Positions 6,649 to 6,683 of a stretch of 6,683 nucleotides of DNA are shown in pieces; positions within the stretch are counted from its first letter, which is position 1, and each line of letters starts with the position of its first letter. The position numbers were made by a program, and so were the translations under genes. The notes beneath the pieces were generated by a model. The model had not been told where the DNA came from. It saw only the letters and a program-made list of their open reading frames with translations, and did not search any database. The stretch is taken from the NCBI GenBank assembly GCA_050309585.1, contig JBNRML010000031.1:1-6683 (forward strand), given 5' to 3'. The stretch comes from Bovifimicola sp050309585 (GTDB lineage: Bacteria; Bacillota; Clostridia; Lachnospirales; Lachnospiraceae).

Positions 6649-6683
6649 TAAATAGGGAATTATGTAATTAAATTATACTACAT

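Overview
The window looks like a starch (alpha-glucan) utilisation locus from a low-GC Gram-positive bacterium, most likely a gut or rumen Clostridia/Lachnospiraceae-type Firmicute. The basis is an AT-rich composition, strong GGAGG-type ribosome binding sites, an A/T-ending codon preference, a secreted protein ending in a sortase-like QTGD / hydrophobic / KKK tail, and the protein sequences themselves. This is inference from sequence character; no database comparison was possible.

Layout. (1) 45-2828 (+): a 927-residue secreted, surface-anchored type I pullulanase-like enzyme (signal peptide, CBM41-like domain, linker beta domain, CBM48, GH13 catalytic barrel, C-terminal beta domain, sorting tail). 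(2) 2845-3408 (+): a 187-residue exported, membrane-anchored small protein 16 bases downstream, in the same transcript. By eye it has a degenerate, tryptophan-free CBM41-like domain. A strong rho-independent terminator (3430-3468) closes this two-gene unit. (3) 3556-5508 (+): a 650-residue cytoplasmic type I pullulanase with canonical GH13 motifs and its own likely promoter; it is a paralogue of the secreted enzyme. (4) 5537-6559 (-): a convergent LacI-family repressor with a near-consensus promoter at 6620-6648.

Working model (inference). The surface enzyme attacks alpha-1,6 branches in starch or pullulan-like polymers outside the cell, the small membrane protein works beside it, branched maltodextrins are imported by transporters not in this window, the cytoplasmic pullulanase debranches them, and the LacI-type regulator senses a sugar and controls some or all of the locus. 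No CG-centred LacI-type operator is visible in the intergenic regions, so the regulator's target is unproven.

The window holds no tRNA, rRNA, CRISPR or mobile element that I could recognise. The most unusual points are the Trp-less CBM41-like small protein and the altered GH13 motifs of the secreted pullulanase (Asn to Gly in region I, Gln-Gln after the nucleophile) compared with its canonical intracellular paralogue.
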